A DNA stretch of 64,000 bases from Pyrocephalus nanus (Eukaryota > Chordata > Aves > Passeriformes > Tyrannidae), in NCBI GenBank assembly GCA_038380795.1, contig CM076269.1:6820001-6884000 (forward strand), in the 5' to 3' direction. Below the pieces are notes generated by a model. That model did no database searches. It was not told where the DNA came from and worked only from the letters and a program-made list of their open reading frames with translations. This document shows, one piece after another, positions 25,051 through 37,363 of this stretch (the stretch's first letter is position 1; each line of letters opens with the position of its first letter). Both the position numbers and the translations under genes were made by a program.

Positions 25051-28000
25051 AGTTTAGCTACCAGCTAGTAGCAGTTTAATAGCAGCTGTCCTACTCTCTC
25101 CATGTCAACTAAGTTTAATAAACTGTCATCATGCCAGAATTAGCTGGTAGTGAGAAGACAGACTTGGGTTCAAAGAAATAATTGTTTTCGAAAAAAAGGA
25201 ATCTGAGGGAGACCTTGGGAAGTTTTCTGAAACATGAGAAATTTTCACTGGTAGAGTCCTTCTTTCTAAGAACTTAAATACCTTCTTGTTCCAGGAGCAG
25301 CATGTGTTTGCACTCAGTTTGGCTCCTGCTCTGGATTAGAATCCTGCACAGGGCACCACTTAACTGACAAAAAAAGCTCTGAATTACAGCACTGACACTA
25401 TCCACTTCCTAATACACCTGAGCCCAGTCAAAAAACCCACATCTTTGATAACCTTTTAAGAAGCAGCACTCTTGTGGTTTCACACCATAAAGCCAGCAAT
25501 GCAAACAGAAGGAAGAAAAAGGCATATAAAAGATGCAACACAGGAGTAAATTCCCTCTGAATATGAAATTTCCCAAAACTGATTGCGTTTTCATGCATAA
25601 AACTTATGAGTTATGTGTTAAGAAGTCCCTGTGATTCAGCAGCGGAGTGAAAATAAACATGACAGAACACTTCTCTCATTGCCATTTTCTCTTGACTCCC
25701 TAGAGCCTAAATCCCTTCCCCCGCCAAGAGCTCCCTTCCTTTACTTCTGATATGGTGGGAATTACCTGGTTGTGTTTATCTCAGATGTTACTTTCTCTTA
25801 AGGTGTTGGAGTTTCCCTGAGCTGCAGGTGAGCTGAGTGAGAACACAGCACAGCAATTTCCAACCCACACTTCCCGTGGCTGAAGGGATTCTGCAAACAC
25901 TCACAATATATTCCCTTTCCACTTAGAGATGGTATATTTAAAGGCAACCAAGTGACTTGTGTGCAATAGCAGTGCATGACATTTTTTTTAGAAGAAAGCC
26001 TCAATAATAGGTTGGATTTTTGGTGTATCACATTCAAACATCTCAGGAATTTAGGAATTCAACAGAGCAGATTTCAGCTCTACAAGCAAACAACATTTTT
26101 ACCTGTAGTAGCTGGGCTTTCTGTGTAACACAAGGGAGAATCAATGTTGGGAGAACTTTATGACTGCAAAAAGATTTGCACGAGATCTACAGGCTACATC
26201 ATCTCCAAAATTCTTCTATAGAGATCTCCGTTCGTGCCAGCACCATTCAGCTGCAAAGCCACCAGCCTCAAACCTACAGCTCCATGCATCCAATAATCCC
26301 GAAGGAAAAGACAGAGCTTATTTGGTTTTGCAGTTGAGTTTTGCAGTTACCATTTGCAGCAGTTGTATGTAAGTACAGGCACAAATATATTGGATCTGTG
26401 TCTGTAGAATCACAGACACACACAAACACTCCTGTGTGTATATAGTGAGGTGTGTCTGTTGATTTCTGCACTGGACACAGAGGAGAAAAAGGTTTATCAA
26501 CAAGTATTTCAGACAAGGAACTGGTATATGCTGTGTATTGTAGATGCAGAAGAAAAACCTAGAGTTAAAACACCGTGTCACCAGCACAGCAGAACACACA
26601 TTTCCCAGGAAAAGCAGCACCTCTTTAAGGAGCCACAGGAAATCAGTGGGAGGGGACCCAATGGAACTGATTTCCAATGCACCACTGATTGTATTTTTTA
26701 ATCTTCAGCTCTAAATTCACAGGCCCTTTACTCCAGTCACATTCACTTCTTCTTTCTCTTTCCTTGTTTCCTCATTTCCTCTATCCAGCAGACGTGCTAA
26801 AGCCCAGTTTCATCTGCATTTTCAAACTGCTAATATTATGGGAATATAAACTCATCAGATAGGAAATATTCTATTCCAAAGACTGGCACAACAGCTGGAC
26901 AAAATCAGTATTTTTTTCTTTTGCAACAAAGGGGCAACTGATGCCAGCTCTCCAAGCTCTGCTCAGGCTGTCAAGCCACCATTACAGCCAAAGACTTTTC
27001 TGCACTAGGGACAGGCAGGAGGGAAGGGAAAATAACTGTGTTTTCACATTTGAATTAGCAGGATTATTTAAAATCTCTCCCTCCAACCTCCCCATAGTGT
27101 GTAATGTTTCTTGATTACTGTATGTAAGTCAAGACAACACAATAAAAATTGTAGTGAAAAGGCAAATTAGAATCTAGTGTGTATGGACAAATTTATAAAT
27201 TTATATGCCCGACTACTGTGGTCTCATCTAATTTCAAGTTTTTCATCTAATTTCAGTTTGAGTCTATTTCCTTTCACAATCCATGGCAGTGAGTTTGGTT
27301 TTCTATTCCTCAAAATTTATTTTTTTTTTCCAAACCAGCCCACTGCTTATCATATTCACTTTAACAAATGATTCAGGGCATCCCAATCTTCATTCTTCTA
27401 AAACCTGCCTATTTAATTACAGTCTGTGACAGCACTGTCTGGAGAAATCAGATGGCAATAACAAGTGAGGGCTATCCTGAAAGTAAAAGGTACAATATGA
27501 CTTTCCAAAGAGACCCAACACTTTCTCATTTGTTTCTGAAGTAATTTTGTTGTACTTTTCTGTGGCACACACTAAAATCTTTACTAAATCCCCTGTAACT
27601 GAATATCTTGAGCCACAGAACTTGGGGAACAAGGTCCACTCAGGCTCTAACCCACACCCAAACTCCTAAAGACTAACAGGGCAGCACTGGGACTCTACAG
27701 CCACTTCTAGGGTCACTCTGCCTTTGTACACTGTCCAGTGTGATTCATGTTTATCTATGGGTGGTGTCTCTAGAAATGCTACTAAAAAAATCAAGTGGAG
27801 GCTACTGGAACCAAGGGAGCATTTAGCACTATACATCTGAATGGGGACTTTTTGATCTTAAGTTTTTTAATTTGATGTTTTAGCCCAAATCCTTCACCCA
27901 GGTGCTTTACACTGTGAAAGCCATTCCAGAGGCATTTTTATTCACAACAGTTGAAGAGAGCTACATATGTCACAACTAACATGTCATGTGAAAGGAGAAA

Positions 28001-28249
28001 ATAAAAGTCTGGCTCATCAAAATCACCAGGCTGAGTTGGAAGAGAGCAGCCTCAAAGGGAGACCTGCAGAAGAAAACAAAGCCATCCAGATATCACCAGT
28101 TTGTTCCTCTCCTCAGTCCCTGTCAGGTTATTCTGGCTAATAAAATAGGGAACAACATTTGTCCTGTACACTGAACAGAGATAAGAGGCCTGAAACCCTC
28201 TTTTCATTAGCCTCATTGCTAACTGCTTCAAATTATCTCTCTTTTACAG

Positions 28250-28438
28250 TTCTATAAGCAATTCATTGGGGACCTGCTACCTGATGTATACCTAAGAGTG
28301 GTTAAAAACCCAGAACACACACTTGTGAAAGGTCTGGGTGGTGACTGGCCAACACTAGACTGTTTTGAGCAGTACCCGAAGCATGGGGACTTCAGTGGAA
28401 GAGAGAAAGGAACCAAATGCCCTATTAACCAATTTTGA
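28250..28438 (+). other. Open segment after a strong 3' splice site
   Basis: CTCTCTTTTACAG ends at 28,249. A frame beginning at the next base stays open for 62 codons to TGA (28,436-28,438). It starts FYKQFIGDLL and includes GGDWPTLDCFEQYP. The composition is protein-like, but I recognise no family. No good donor or nearby polyadenylation signal completes a gene model. It could be a terminal coding exon, part of an unrecognised old element or a chance open frame. Confidence 0.15.
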
Positions 28439-28751
28439 TAAGAAACTGCTGATTTTTTGCATCACAAATGTGGAGTTGCTTCAGGGTTCAGTCCAGCCAA
28501 AGGCTGACTTTTCCCTGTTCCCCTTGCTGAGACAGTCACTGAAGGCAGATTGTGTCCCCCAGAATCAGATCTCCAGAAGACAGAAGCTGAGATTTATTCA
28601 TGTCCATGGAACAAACATTTAGCAAGAGTGTAGGAACTGTGTCATGGAGCTACTGCTGAGCTTTCCTTTGGGTTACACAGAAAATATGTTTCTCTCTGTG
28701 GTTTGAAACGTGGATGTTTACCTATGATTTGTGAGTCACTCTGAAGTTTCC

Positions 28752-28764
28752 TTTTTTTTTTTTT
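28752..28764. repeat. Poly-T run (13)
   Basis: Thirteen consecutive T. Confidence 0.85.
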
Positions 28765-29141
28765 AGAAATAGATAGTTCTGTATTTTAATTGCTGCCATT
28801 GCCCTTGTTTACGTTCTTAGTTTAGTAGAGGAAATCCAAGGGGTTTCCAAACATCCCTTGAACATTAACCTTAAAAATTAATTATGTAGATGTTTACAAC
28901 AACGTTTACACACACTGTGCTTGGAAAGCATTTTGCTTCCCCAAACAGTACATATTTCTTAGTTAGCAAAGGAGCTGTGGCACATCGAGAATAACTCTGA
29001 AGGAAGCACCAGTCCATCATTTCAAACCAATTTCACAGTTGCAGGAAAGGTGAACAAAGTTTCCACAGGTAAACATGCCAGGAAAATTTATCCTTGTTTT
29101 TAGCCTGAACTCTATTGTGTCAGACAGCAATATTTCAGGAA

Positions 29142-29167
29142 TTTTTTTTTAATTTTTTTTTTTTTTT
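29142..29167. repeat. Poly-T tract (T9-AA-T15)
   Basis: Two T runs of 9 and 15 separated by AA. Confidence 0.9.
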
Positions 29168-30784
29168 GAAAGACCAACACAAATGTAAATGTTCCAATTT
29201 ATAGTGGCAAAATGAGGTGTCAGATTCATTCCTGTTCCCAGTGAGCCTACATTTTTCTTTTGGGCACTGAAGACAGAGAGCATTTCTCCTTCTGAATTGT
29301 AGCTCCCTTCGCCACGGTCCTGTGGGTTCAGATTGCAGAGCAGACACGGGGATGGTGCAGGAGCCCTGCTTGCCTTTGCCCTCGCCAGTCCCAGCCCCTG
29401 CAGAGGCAGACAGGCAAGTTCATTCCCCACAGACCACTCCAGAAGAAAGTCTCTCCACTGTGTTAGCCATCAGATATACATCTGTGCTCATTTACAACTG
29501 GAAAAAAATATGAGAGTTCACCTCTTTTATGCCCCCAAATAAATAAACTGAACGGTTCAGACAATACAGTGGGATCATTATTTTCAAACGAGCTTTTTAA
29601 TGAAGACTGAATAGATTTCCAGCCCACATGAGTAGGAAACGAAGTAAAATCACTGGGGATGACTGTTAAAAAGCTCTTTAAAAAAAAAAGCAAAGATAAA
29701 AAAATAAAGAAAAACTGCTCACAGGGCAGAAAAGGCACTTTGCATACTAGGAGCTGGCAAAGCAAGGGGCAGCAGAGAAGAAAGTGTTAAGAGAACTAAA
29801 GATAAAAAGGTGCCATTAGGAAGCTGGCTTTGGAGGAGATTACACAGAAATAAGACAAAATTTTTCTTAAAAACAAATAAGCAAACAAAGCAGCTCCCCC
29901 AGCCCTCTGATCAGCAAAGAAATCAGAACTGTCAGCTTTCATCTGCCTTGCACAATAAACCTAAACTCAAAAGAATAGTTAAGTTTTGATTCAAGCCACA
30001 CAAAGCTAATTTTTACTGGCCACAGTGTTTTGGACTCTGAGGAACATGAGATTTTCTAGGTGGGGGGGTGTTTTAGTATTGCTACTGTGTCAACTTTGAA
30101 TTATGCATGGATTTTTAAATATGGAACTGTTCCTCTACTTATGATGACAGGCACATTCACATCATATAAAATTGGGAATGGGGAGAGCTAAACAAAGCCA
30201 GTGAGTTCTGAATTGATCACCTAAAACATCTGTTGTATTGCTTAGGAATTGCAGCACATATGGTATATCAGAGCATCCAATATTTGGAGGCACACTACCT
30301 ATGCAGAGCATCCATAAAATGTCAGAAACACTCATTTTGGCCATTTCAGTCTTAACTCTGAATGTTCTTCTTTTAAATAAAATGCATACAATTATTTTAG
30401 GGTTTATTTTTCTGTTTTATCACGTCATTTGATTGCAATCAGCTTAGCTCCTGCCCCAAGTCTCCCCTATGTTTCTGTGCAGCACTGGGAATACTAATGG
30501 TGTTGAAAACAACAACAACATCATAATGGAAAAGAGGAAAAAAAGTTATCACCTAAATGTGATCCTTCCTATCTCAGCCACTCGACTCCTTGCACTTATT
30601 TTGAATCTCACCACTGTTATGGCACAATAATCCCACAGCAGCCTTCACACAGGATCTGTTAACAACAAATCAGCAATATGCATTTTAAACAGGATTTTAC
30701 TCCGATGCAACAATCCTGCTACGTCACACTCCAGTCTTGCCAAGAGCAGGGATGTGACATTTTTCCAGAACAACTGACCTGGGG

Positions 30785-30840
30785 GTGAATTAGGCACCCA
30801 AAAGCTTTTTAAGCACTAATGTATTTTTGAGAATCTGGTT
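30785..30840. repeat. Ancient amniote interspersed repeat remnant
   Basis: 'gaattaggcacccaaaagc' followed by 'tttttgagaatctgg' follows the pattern of the old 'gttaggcacctaaat..ctttgaaaatctgggcc' arm found in bird and turtle genomes. It appears to be a single decayed arm. Confidence 0.45.
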
Positions 30841-31302
30841 CCAAGCATCAAAATCTCACCAAGGCAGGTCAGACTGGAGTCTCTGATTTTGTGCTTAAAA
30901 ACAGTAAGGCAAAATATCTCAAATCATCAAGCAAAAGTATTTTTTTAAATCCTACTGCCCAATTATTGGCCTTGTACTCCCATGAAATAAAGCTATTTTG
31001 CAAGTTTGGCTTTGATTTGGGGGAGATAAGAAAGGCTGGACTGTCATATCCACTCAGGCAGTGGAAGAGAGAATTACTGTGCAAAACAGAGAAAATATCA
31101 AAGGGGGTATTGAAGCCACAGAGTCACAGCAAACATCAGGCTGAAAATAAATTCTTCAACAGGAAACTAATCTAGGGAACAGTACAGGTTCAGAAAAGAT
31201 GGCAGAGATCAGCTAAAATACTCGTAATTCCTCTTGCCAGAGTTTCCTTTAACCAGTTCAAGCTCAGGAAGAGGGGAGGGTGAACCACGAATCAACACTT
31301 AC

Positions 31303-31350
31303 CGGGTCTCTCTGGTAAACTTATTATTTGTTGCAGTCTCTGTTGCAGAA
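31303..31350 (-). other. Candidate minus-strand microexon A (48 nt)
   Basis: On the minus strand the 3' splice site is GTCTTTTTTCTCCAG and the 5' site is GACCCG|GTAAGTGTTG, both near consensus. In the frame that leaves one base at the end it reads LQQRLQQIISLPERP. A second frame is also open, and the third contains TAA. A downstream CAG offers an alternative acceptor giving 31,303-31,339. From there RLQQIISLPERP would start in phase 0 and could follow exon D directly. I do not recognise the peptide. The glutamine/leucine pattern suggests a short helical stretch. Confidence 0.28.
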
Positions 31351-32964
31351 CTGGAGAAAAAAGACTTTCCCCCTGCAGATAAACACTAATAAAAGTGCCT
31401 GTGCTTTCTCACTGCTTTGAACCTAATCCACTGGTAAAATCAGTAACAAGTTGTGCAATTCTTAAAATCCCTTCCAAAATTTCTTGGATTGCATTCTACG
31501 AGTGATTACAAATAAACCCAGCACTAATTCACCCTTTATATCATCAGGCAAACTGTAAAGATCCTACTCATTCTTCCCAAACATTGTATTTCAGAATAAA
31601 AAAAAAAATCCTTCTGGGATGTCCGGGAGGTTGAATTGGGTACCAGTTTTGACAATTCCAGCTCACAGAAACAGAAAGCAGCATGGAACCCAAATTACAA
31701 CACACTAAATCATGTATCATTTAAAATAAGTTCAGTGCCCAGCCAGCATTGTCCAGTTTAGCAGGATCATTATTTCTAACACTGGAATGCTAAAATATGG
31801 TATTTAATGAAACCAAATTGTGTACTTAATGATAGCCAGCTGAATGATTCTGAAAAATGAAAAGCTTATTTTCTCTCTTTGTACTCTGAGGTCACAACTC
31901 ACAGCTCAGGTTATCTGTGCAACAAACTTATTCTAAACCTAAAAGCCCTCAAGTTTTGTAAGAAAAACAAAATTCAGAGCTTTTTTTTTAAAGAGCAGGT
32001 CACAAAAGCAGGAATATTGTTAAAACATATAGAATTCTGTGAGGGCTCCCTCTTTTGGCAACAACATAAAAGCTTCACAGATCATCACGTAGAGCTTTTC
32101 ACGAGGGTTTCTTTGCTTTCAGGAGTACAACCCTCACATCACACATACAAACTGGCCTCATTGTCTTCTAGGGAAGACCTCATCTGCACAAAAGTCTTCA
32201 TTTACCTATACAGAGAATGCTTCTGCTGTTGAATTTTGGAGTTATTAATACTGTCCTTTGATTCTGCAGAGTACTTGAAACAAGAGGAACCACTCAGAAT
32301 TCCATATGTCCCCCCAAGAGCTTGCTGGGAGCTAAGAGTAATAGGACTGGCCAGGAACAGGCAGGAACAGAAGCAATTTGGCATTGGCTGGGATAAAAAT
32401 CACAGGATTAGTCAAGAAAATAGGTCACAGAGGACAGGCCAAAGAACAAGTGTGAAGAATGGCTTTTTACTGATTAGTCCCTTCCTGGGAAGTGTGCCAG
32501 AAAGTACAGAAGGTCCCCAAGAAACTTCCTTTTAATCCTCAGGCCAAGTTTCACTGTGCAGCTTTTCCATGGAAGCTCAGGGTTAGAGTAAGTTAGTTTT
32601 TTCAAATGGAAAAACACCTAGAAATTTTCTATCGCTATTGGGATTGCTGGTATAAAAGCTTTTCACCTGGACATGGGGGTTTCTAAGAGCTGCTGATGGA
32701 TTGGGAAGGAGCACTGCCCTGAAGTTGGGCTGCATTAGCAATCTGCTGCACCTGACTCTGCAGTTACCTTGGGCTGGGATGCCCAAGGAAGGAAAATCTG
32801 CTCACCTCAGTTGTTTCCTCATTTCTCAGTAAAATGGAGTTTGGGGTCAGTATGCACAACCTACAAGCAATTTAAGGCATGTTCTTTAGTATTTACCTGT
32901 ACCAAAACCACAGACCTATTCATATTAATTTGGCCTTGGACAGGAAAGAAGATATAGAAGGATA

Positions 32965-33020
32965 AATAGATATATTCATATAATTATATGTATATAAGAT
33001 ATATACATATACACACCCCT
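32965..33020. repeat. AT-rich TA/CA low-complexity tract
   Basis: Alternating 'atata', 'tatgtata' and 'acatatacacac' words form a purine-pyrimidine alternating tract with no perfect unit. Confidence 0.7.
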
Positions 33021-33564
33021 CTCCTATTTTACTGTATGTATATATAGAAAGATAGGAAAGGTTTTGGATAACTTTTTCCATTTGCTTCTCTGTAATTGAC
33101 ATCAGCTGATATTCTGAAACTCTGATTATGTACAACGAGAGCTTTTTAGCAACATTTGGTAAGGGTTATTGATGTTTAAAAGTTCATTATGTTCTAATTC
33201 TCTCATCTAAGTCTCAAAGGTTTTTGTGTTAGTGGTGTCTTGTGGGGAAATTGAGCATGGGGGTGCTGCTTCTGTGAACTCAGGGAGAGCTCCTTAAAAA
33301 CATGACAGGTATTAAGGGGTCCTTCAATTTAAATACCCTGTCTGCAAAAGGCAGATTATTCTGGATTTATACACATAAAGAGAATATCACGCTAACTTTT
33401 TATTAAAAATTAAAGTCTTTTGAGTCACAACAGAAATCAATATACCACAATTTGAGTGAAGTAGAATGATGATCCCGTGGTTAAGTAATTGAAAAGGGAA
33501 TTGAGTAATCTGTCATTCTCCCTGCTCTGGGCAAGTTAGCTCTGGATGTCTTAAGCACTGCATT

Positions 33565-33612
33565 GGAGGCTCCTAAAAGACTTAAGCATCATGTTTTCAA
33601 AAGCAATTTCAG
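33565..33612. repeat. Ancient amniote interspersed repeat remnant
   Basis: 'ggctcctaaaagacttaagc' followed by 'atgttttcaaaagcaattt' matches the pattern of the old bird/turtle repeat 'ggctcctaagtsacttaggc..ttttgaaaa'. It is decayed but unusually well ordered. Confidence 0.5.
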
Positions 33613-33947
33613 CAAGCAGGACGACATTTTGAGTACATGCCTAAACACGAGCCTGATTTTTACAGTTTGCACATCCTGGAATTCTGGCCTTTTCCAACGT
33701 CTCGGACTGAGAAATGAGATGGCTCAAACAGCCGACTTAAACAACGTGGACAGTAAGAATTAAAGGCATGTCCACGTGGTCTGATACAGCACAGCATTGC
33801 TCAGCTCTCAGCTGGCAGGTAAGAATGGACTGTGGCTGTGAAATCATTCAGGAAGGTGAGGCTGGGGAGGAGTTGCTGGGAGGTGTCTGAAACGAGCAGA
33901 GCGGTGCTGAACCCGGTCCCTCCGGCACAGAGCAACACTAGACTTAC

Positions 33948-33999
33948 CTGCAACTGGCTTTGTAAAGCATCCTGAGAAGTCTGACCCCTTAAATCACTT
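33948..33999 (-). other. Candidate minus-strand exon D (52 nt)
   Basis: Minus-strand 3' splice site TTTAGCCTCATTTTCAG and 5' splice site GTTGCAG|GTAAGTCTAG are both close to consensus. Of the three frames, two hit stops at once. The third reads SDLRGQTSQDALQSQLQ and ends on a complete codon. The same frame stays open into the flanks (87 codons in all), so openness is weak evidence. It would be the first of the candidate exons in minus-strand order. Its phase allows joining to the shorter form of candidate A. The family is not recognised. Confidence 0.3.
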
Positions 34000-35696
34000 C
34001 TGAAAATGAGGCTAAACTTCCTAAAGTACTCATGCATTGCTCTGCATAGAGTTGCAGAGGTCAAGTTCTAAATTCAAGAGCTCTTCTGAAAACTGAACCG
34101 CACACTCAGAAAAAAGGCATAAATATTTCCTTTCTTTCATTCTTTTCCTCTTTCACCGGCATAAGTTCATTCTATCTGAGATGCTGGACTAAGTTTTTTG
34201 TGCTCAGGTTGTTCTTTGCTGTATGTATGTACATAATTACAAACATCACTGCCTGTTTATGCTGTGGCATAAATCGGGGTGAGGTGGGCATAGACAGATA
34301 ACCACCAGGATTTTAAGAGCAAAGGCAACCCAACTGGGACAAGATGGACAGTAAAGACAGGCAGATCATGATGCCATTCTGTAGGAAAATACACCTGAGT
34401 AAACAGGTATATAAGCAAAACCTCCTAAAGCTTCAGTTTGGATGGGAATAACCCCCAGAATCTGGAATGATGCTCCTGTTGATGCCCTCAGTGCCTTTCT
34501 GTTACCCAACTGCAGCAGCTCAGGAGGAGAAATGTTTGCCTCCATTTTGAATTTGCCTGTCTTTTGTCACAACCTTAATTTCATTGAATTTCTGGGGTTT
34601 GTATCCTTATAAAATGTACTATTTAAGCTTCCAGCAGACATGCAGATTAGCCTTATCCTAAAGCACCCCATCTCTATTTATCCCGGGATAATTAGTCACG
34701 TAAATTAGAAGTCATTACCAAAGGCTACAAAAACCTTTAGCAAAGGCTTGTTGACAGGCTGAACTGTTTAAAATACTTTTAGGGCTGAGGGTTGGGAAGA
34801 GAGGGGGATGTAAGTGGGGGGAGGTGAGGGAAGAGAAATATCCTCATCAGAAGTAAATTCTGGCAGAGAAAATGAGGCTGCATTAATCTGTATTCATTCC
34901 TAAAGAAAGACTTATACCATTGTATGCTGCCACAGTGATATATAACAGAGGACATTTAAAATGCCAAGCCATAAAAGTGTATTTTCTTCATTACATTTTC
35001 GTTGAATGCTTCGATCTTCCCATTTTACACTACAAGTTTGATTCATCATTACTTTCCAGTAAGAAGCTGACACATTTGATTGTGGAAAGAAGAATTCTTA
35101 TCTAATTGCAACTTGTAAGCACAGGATTTAGTGTATTGTTGCCTGAAAAAATGGAACTGTCTAAATTATTTTCCCTGAAACTAACATCCTCAACAAATAA
35201 AAGCAACATACGATAGCTGGGCATAATTAAAGAAAAATGACACCTACTGTTACATGAATAAAGAAAATATGTTGATGACAAGAAAGGGAAAAAAAAAAGT
35301 GATTTTCCTGCAGTTTTGGTAAAACACAAAAGCATCACATTTCAGTTCTTTTAACACATTTGTTCAATGACTTGGAAAAAAAGCAATCCCACCCTCCAAA
35401 CCAGCCTGTAATGTACAGTTATTTCCCTGCAGTCAGAGCAATGCACGTCAGACATTTTGGATTTACTGTGCAGGCACAGCAGCCCTGCCGGAGTGGCCGG
35501 ACACCCAACAGTCTTTTCCTGAGCAAGGGCACAGAAATGAGAGAAGAGCCACGAAAATCTGGGCAGGTACAAAACCCCCCTTAAAGGTTCCTGTTTACAG
35601 CTTCAATTACAACAGCCATTTTGATCTTTTAAGGTGTCTATACTTATTTTATATAATCAGTTTTCCAGTAACTTTCTGCCTCTTCAAACGTTTGTG

Positions 35697-35742
35697 TTTT
35701 TTGTTTGTTTGTTTGTTTGTTTTTAAATTATTATTATTTATT
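35697..35742. repeat. (TTTG)n then (ATT)n low-complexity tract
   Basis: About five to six TTTG units followed by AAATTATTATTATTTA. Confidence 0.85.
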
Positions 35743-37317
35743 TTCTGCTTTATTGCTCGCCATCCTTGCTCCCTCACATATGCTTATCTATTCGCTTCCC
35801 CAATATCAAACAACTCATAGAAAACCACTGGTAAACAAAACATGTAATATTCTGTTATCATTTGGCATTTTACCATCCAAAGCTTAGGGTATTTGTCTTT
35901 TTTTCCCCTTTGTTTTCAGCACTGTCCTGTTTTGCCCCTCCCCACAGCACTCACATATTCATTACAGATGCCTTGATAAACTCGTTTTCTACTCCATGGG
36001 GTGTGAATAAGGTTATGGAAATCACCTATCTATAGCAATACTTGATAACAAACATGCAGTGATAGCTCTGAGAGATGTATTATTCCCCATTCTCAACAGC
36101 ATAAGAACAGTAGAGTTTGTAACCTGTTGGAAGAAATGCTATCCTGACATTAGCAAGTTTTCCAGCCCATTCTGAGATCATTCTGCTCCAGCTACTTTCC
36201 TGACGTACCCAAGAAAGTTTGAAACTAGACTGAATATTTCTACCCAGGTTGGCAATGCAGAGAAGATAAATTCAGGCAATAATGTGTAATGTACTTATAG
36301 AAATAGACCTAGAATATGACTGGCTATTACAGAAGGACTGTTCCTATCTACTAGAATTAAGAATTACTTGTAAGCAAATATACACATAGTTACAAGAAAC
36401 ACTAGAAAATTTTAAAAAGAAAAAAGTATCTAATTATGTATCTTCAGTGCTTACAAATGTCAGGTCTCAAGTATTATCTCAAAAGAGAGATCATTACTCC
36501 AAGTAGGAGAACAGTATAACGTTATGACGGGGTTTGCAAGTCCTTAAAAACCCAATAAAATGGTTACAATAGAATTCAGGTTATCCTGCAGCAACAGTGG
36601 GGTTCAGCAGCTGTGTGAGGGGTGCAGCCAAAACCTGTTTAGGAGCCACTGGCCTTTTCTGGAGACATGAGAAACACTCTCCATGAGTCACCTTCTGAGC
36701 CACCTGCAAACTGCATATCAACCAGCTCTTAAAATAGCAAAATCATGGTGGGGGGTGGACATATGCATCTCTCTCATGTGGAGCAGGATCTCCAGTAAGC
36801 AGTAATAAATAATGAAAAGGGTTTTTTTTGCAAGAGTAAAATACGTCTTTCAAACATCCAGTTACTGAACGACGTGTTTGTAAACTGTGAAATTTGACAC
36901 CGGCTGCACAGGAATTCCTGAGCTGGAGAAAGGCCTTACTGAAGTAACGTGATAATAACCACCTTGAAGGTTAGTGCCCATTTTACCAACATTTCACTTA
37001 TCACGGGTATAATGTCGTATTTCTCCATGGACAATTGTTCACTGCATTGCCAGCTGTTGGGACAAACCCCAGTGCTGGGGCAGAAGAATTTTGCTGGGTA
37101 GCACACGTGAGTATCGTGTGACGTGCAGGAAACTGAGCCACAAACCTAGTTATTCCAGTCTCAGTGTGGGTGCTGTGCTTGCCAGCCCAGCCACCCCTGA
37201 AATCAGCTGTCACAAGCTCCTCAGTAGCTGGTGTCACTGCCTGGAGGCAGAGTTGCCATTTCTGTATATGGAAAAGGACCAATCCGATTAGAAAACACTT
37301 ACTGACATTAAGCATCC

Positions 37318-37363
37318 ATTAGATGATCTCCCAAGGTCCCTTCCAAGCTCAATGATTCTATGA
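37318..37363 (+). mobile_element. CR1 LINE 3'-end scrap
   Basis: 'agatgatctcccaaggtccc', 'ttccaagctcaatg' and 'attctatga' follow in order the final 45 bases of avian CR1. The element is cut to its 3' tail, as most CR1 copies are, because reverse transcription starts at the 3' end. No coding part remains. Confidence 0.85.

Larger units (their letters stand above)
20683..30784. other. Gene-free DNA with the window's longest chance frames
   Basis: Holds the longest open frames in the window (182 codons on + at 23,037-23,585 and 181 codons on - at 23,629-24,174). Neither shows a domain, signal peptide or repeated motif I recognise. The two are adjacent, convergent and uninformative. Homopolymer runs and one possible old repeat near 25.0 kb are listed separately. 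Nothing else can be supported. Confidence 0.55.
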
